Assembly (NCBI GenBank): GCA_031260545.1
Contig: JAIRJQ010000094.1
Coordinates: 1-5,767 of the forward strand
Length of the DNA: 5,767 nucleotides
Source: Methanomassiliicoccaceae archaeon
Lineage (GTDB): Archaea; Thermoplasmatota; Thermoplasmata; Methanomassiliicoccales; Methanomethylophilaceae
Reading direction: 5' to 3'
The translations under genes and the position numbers were made by a program. This document shows, piece after piece, positions 4,043-5,767 of the stretch. Numbering within the stretch: the stretch's first letter is position 1; every line of letters begins with the position of its first letter. The notes under the pieces are model-generated. The model was not told where the DNA came from and made no database searches. It saw only the letters and a list, made by a program, of their open reading frames with translations.

Positions 4043-5762
4043 CATAAAAAAAGCAATAATAGCGTTTGCCCTCATTGCGGTAATGATCCTTGCCGTAACA
4101 ATACCCGTGGGCCTAACGTCAGCAAATACCGGAGACGGAACGGGTACGCTCTCCATATACAAAGGACTGGGAACGAAAGCTAATTACAGCTCGGTCACAG
4201 GCGGTTACTCTTATGAGTCATCGCTGGCGGATAAGCACTCGGAATACGAACACAACCTGGACGCGCTCCTTGACGGCAAGGGGAATTGGTTCCAGTACAA
4301 CGACTTTGATTATGAGTCCGGCGAGACCTACACATTCGACCTTGTTACAGGCCACAACCTGAAGAAGGTCGGAGAGTACACGATCTCATATGACCCAGAC
4401 AGCAAAGAGTTTACGATCGTACTGTATCCGAACAACCTGCTTGTCGCATCGGGCGTGAAGTTCTCGATATCCAACGATTATGTCTTGGGTGCAAAGAACG
4501 CTAATGATTCAAAGGTCAAAGGAAACCCGGCGAACCCCATATGGACATCGTCGCCCGGACAGCAGCAGTTCCCCTCGAAGGACCTTAAGGTCAACGGCAA
4601 CGAATACACATTCAAGGCCGGCTGGGCAGATGTCAGCAAGACGATCTATGTGTACATGCACCTCAGCCTTGACGGTTACGAGTACACGGGCAGCGCCACG
4701 AGCGGCGATTCATTCGAGTTCGAGATCGTCAACACAGCAACAGAGAAAAAGTACACGATGAATGTTCCGATGAACGGCGGTGACAAACTGAACCTCCCTG
4801 CCGGAACATACACCATTACGGAACTCGCAGAGGGATGGATACCATCCTTTGAGGTCAACGGTGTAGCTGTTATCGGAACTGAGATAACTGTGGAGATCAA
4901 AGCAGGCAAGGTCACGAACGTAAAAGTTGTGAACGAGGAAGATGGGATCGGAGAGTTCGCAGGCAGTAAATTCGGTATGATGTTATTCATGCTTGATATT
5001 GAAGTGTTGAAGACCACCAAATACGACGCCATGGGATCCATCACGACCGGCGGGATACGCGGTGCGGGAGACAACAACTGGTTCAGCTGGACCCAGCTGC
5101 CGGTGGCCGCTATCGTCAACGACGGCCTTGTGTTCGTAGGAGACCTTATCAACGGTGACAAACTGACAAAGATCGGAGAGTTCACCGTCTATGCGGACGC
5201 AGATGGTAACTTGGTGATAGTTCTCTTCAGCAATGACAAGAAAGCAAACATCAATGCGGCAACGCAGATAGCCTTCGGCAATGCGAACAAGGGAAAAACA
5301 AACAGCGACGTGAGCGGAAGCAACTCCAACAACGGAAGCGGCCTTTACTACATGGCTGCCAACTCGCTCGGCAAAGTGAACAACACTATAGTCATCTCAG
5401 CGGCGGATGTCGCAAAGGTAACGGATGACAAGGAGTTCCAGTACTTCTTCGTCCACACCGGCATCGGTACGCAGACAACAGTGAATGACGTTTCCGTTAA
5501 TTACGCGGATGTGGAGTTCACTGTTGTTGTGAAGGACGCAGACGGCGAGATCGTTGATAGCTTCGCGCTGAAGGACGGCGAATTCTACATGACCGACTCT
5601 CTGAAGGCCGGAATGTACACTATCGAGATCACGGGCCCCAACGGATGGAAGCTTACGTATGACGGGTTGGTCGAAGTTATCGGCGGCGAGGGATCGTTCG
5701 TTGAGGTCTTCGCAGAACTCGCCCTGAGCTTCAAGGTCGGCCCCGGCAACGCGGCAGTGTAA
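4035..5762 (+). CDS. Secreted two-repeat surface (adhesin-like) protein
   Basis: The 575-residue product starts with a clear Sec signal peptide: N-N-I-K-K, a hydrophobic core at residues 7-28, and probable cleavage after Ala30 (LTSA/N). The mature part has two co-linear diverged repeats, about 84-300 and 348-565. Matching landmarks are NWF (84 and 348), KVGEYT/KIGEFT (111 and 379), TIVLYPN/VIVLFSN, and LPAGTYTITE/LKAGMYTIEI (254 and 523), each followed by G-W. The last pair resembles the end of Cna_B/SpaA-type prealbumin-like domains, common in cell-surface and adhesin proteins. There is no C-terminal membrane anchor or sorting motif, and no cysteine at all, so it is either released or held by other surface proteins. 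Asn, Asp, Lys and Tyr codons strongly favour a C or G ending (AAC, GAC, AAG, TAC), more than in the neighbouring genes, which hints at high expression or different ancestry. The GTG start is set by the signal peptide. The stop is TAA at 5760-5762, at the window edge. Confidence 0.85.
   Translation: MNNIKKAIIAFALIAVMILAVTIPVGLTSANTGDGTGTLSIYKGLGTKANYSSVTGGYSYESSLADKHSEYEHNLDALLDGKGNWFQYNDFDYESGETYTFDLVTGHNLKKVGEYTISYDPDSKEFTIVLYPNNLLVASGVKFSISNDYVLGAKNANDSKVKGNPANPIWTSSPGQQQFPSKDLKVNGNEYTFKAGWADVSKTIYVYMHLSLDGYEYTGSATSGDSFEFEIVNTATEKKYTMNVPMNGGDKLNLPAGTYTITELAEGWIPSFEVNGVAVIGTEITVEIKAGKVTNVKVVNEEDGIGEFAGSKFGMMLFMLDIEVLKTTKYDAMGSITTGGIRGAGDNNWFSWTQLPVAAIVNDGLVFVGDLINGDKLTKIGEFTVYADADGNLVIVLFSNDKKANINAATQIAFGNANKGKTNSDVSGSNSNNGSGLYYMAANSLGKVNNTIVISAADVAKVTDDKEFQYFFVHTGIGTQTTVNDVSVNYADVEFTVVVKDADGEIVDSFALKDGEFYMTDSLKAGMYTIEITGPNGWKLTYDGLVEVIGGEGSFVEVFAELALSFKVGPGNAAV
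4284..5729 (+). repeat. Two diverged protein repeats of about 215 residues
   Basis: Unit 1 covers about 4284-4934 and unit 2 about 5076-5729. The landmark residues keep order and near-constant offset (264 to 269 residues), showing an internal duplication. The DNA has diverged greatly, so the duplication is old. Unit 2 carries an Asn/Ser/Gly-rich loop (residues about 419-436) where unit 1 has a different loop with W170 and QQQ. Confidence 0.65.
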
Positions 5763-5767
5763 AAAAA

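Noticed and set aside
4676..5185. Minus-strand 169-codon open frame inside the secreted-protein gene.
   Set aside because: It is antisense to a gene with a clear signal peptide and internal repeats. Its Ser/Pro/Thr-rich content is what the complement of that gene would give.

Overview
The window looks archaeal, most likely a methanogen-type Thermoplasmatota such as the Methanomassiliicoccales; that placement is inference. The support is TATA boxes at the archaeal distance from start codons, two genes that appear to be leaderless, a DUF2284 metal-binding protein, a secreted repeat protein of adhesin type, and six main genes ending in TGA or TAA and none in TAG. No rRNA, tRNA, CRISPR array or insertion sequence was recognised.

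Left part (1-1604). A short plus-strand gene for a NIF3/YqfO-type (CutA-like) domain runs towards two minus-strand genes. One encodes a helical, TPR-like protein of unknown function (337-930). The other encodes a stand-alone AlbA_2 (Schlafen-type) domain that normally heads a much longer protein (968-1360). Each minus-strand gene has its own promoter: a leaderless type for the first, and a TATA box plus Shine-Dalgarno with a TTG start for the second. An AT-rich spacer follows.

Middle (1605-3196, minus strand). A two-gene operon encodes a cation diffusion facilitator (CDF) metal exporter with a cysteine-rich cytoplasmic tail, followed by a DUF2284 cysteine-rich protein. The reading frames overlap, and one leaderless promoter at 3188-3196 appears to drive both. 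The shared theme is metal or Fe-S chemistry.

Decayed region (3197-3830). No intact gene is convincing here. The minus strand carries pieces of a DUF3795-like protein (CGLYxGNC motif) in two or more frames, which I read as a pseudogene. Beyond it lie a 15-bp palindrome, degenerate 28-nt repeats and a cysteine-rich plus-strand reading frame broken by a frame change.

Right part (3831-5767). An AT-rich promoter flanked by TTAACAC/GTGTTAA elements precedes a possible 45-codon ORF. That ORF overlaps by 8 nt the GTG start of a 575-residue secreted protein. The protein has a signal peptide and two diverged copies of a repeat of about 215 residues, each ending in a Cna_B/SpaA-like beta-sandwich segment. 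It is probably a cell-surface or extracellular protein.
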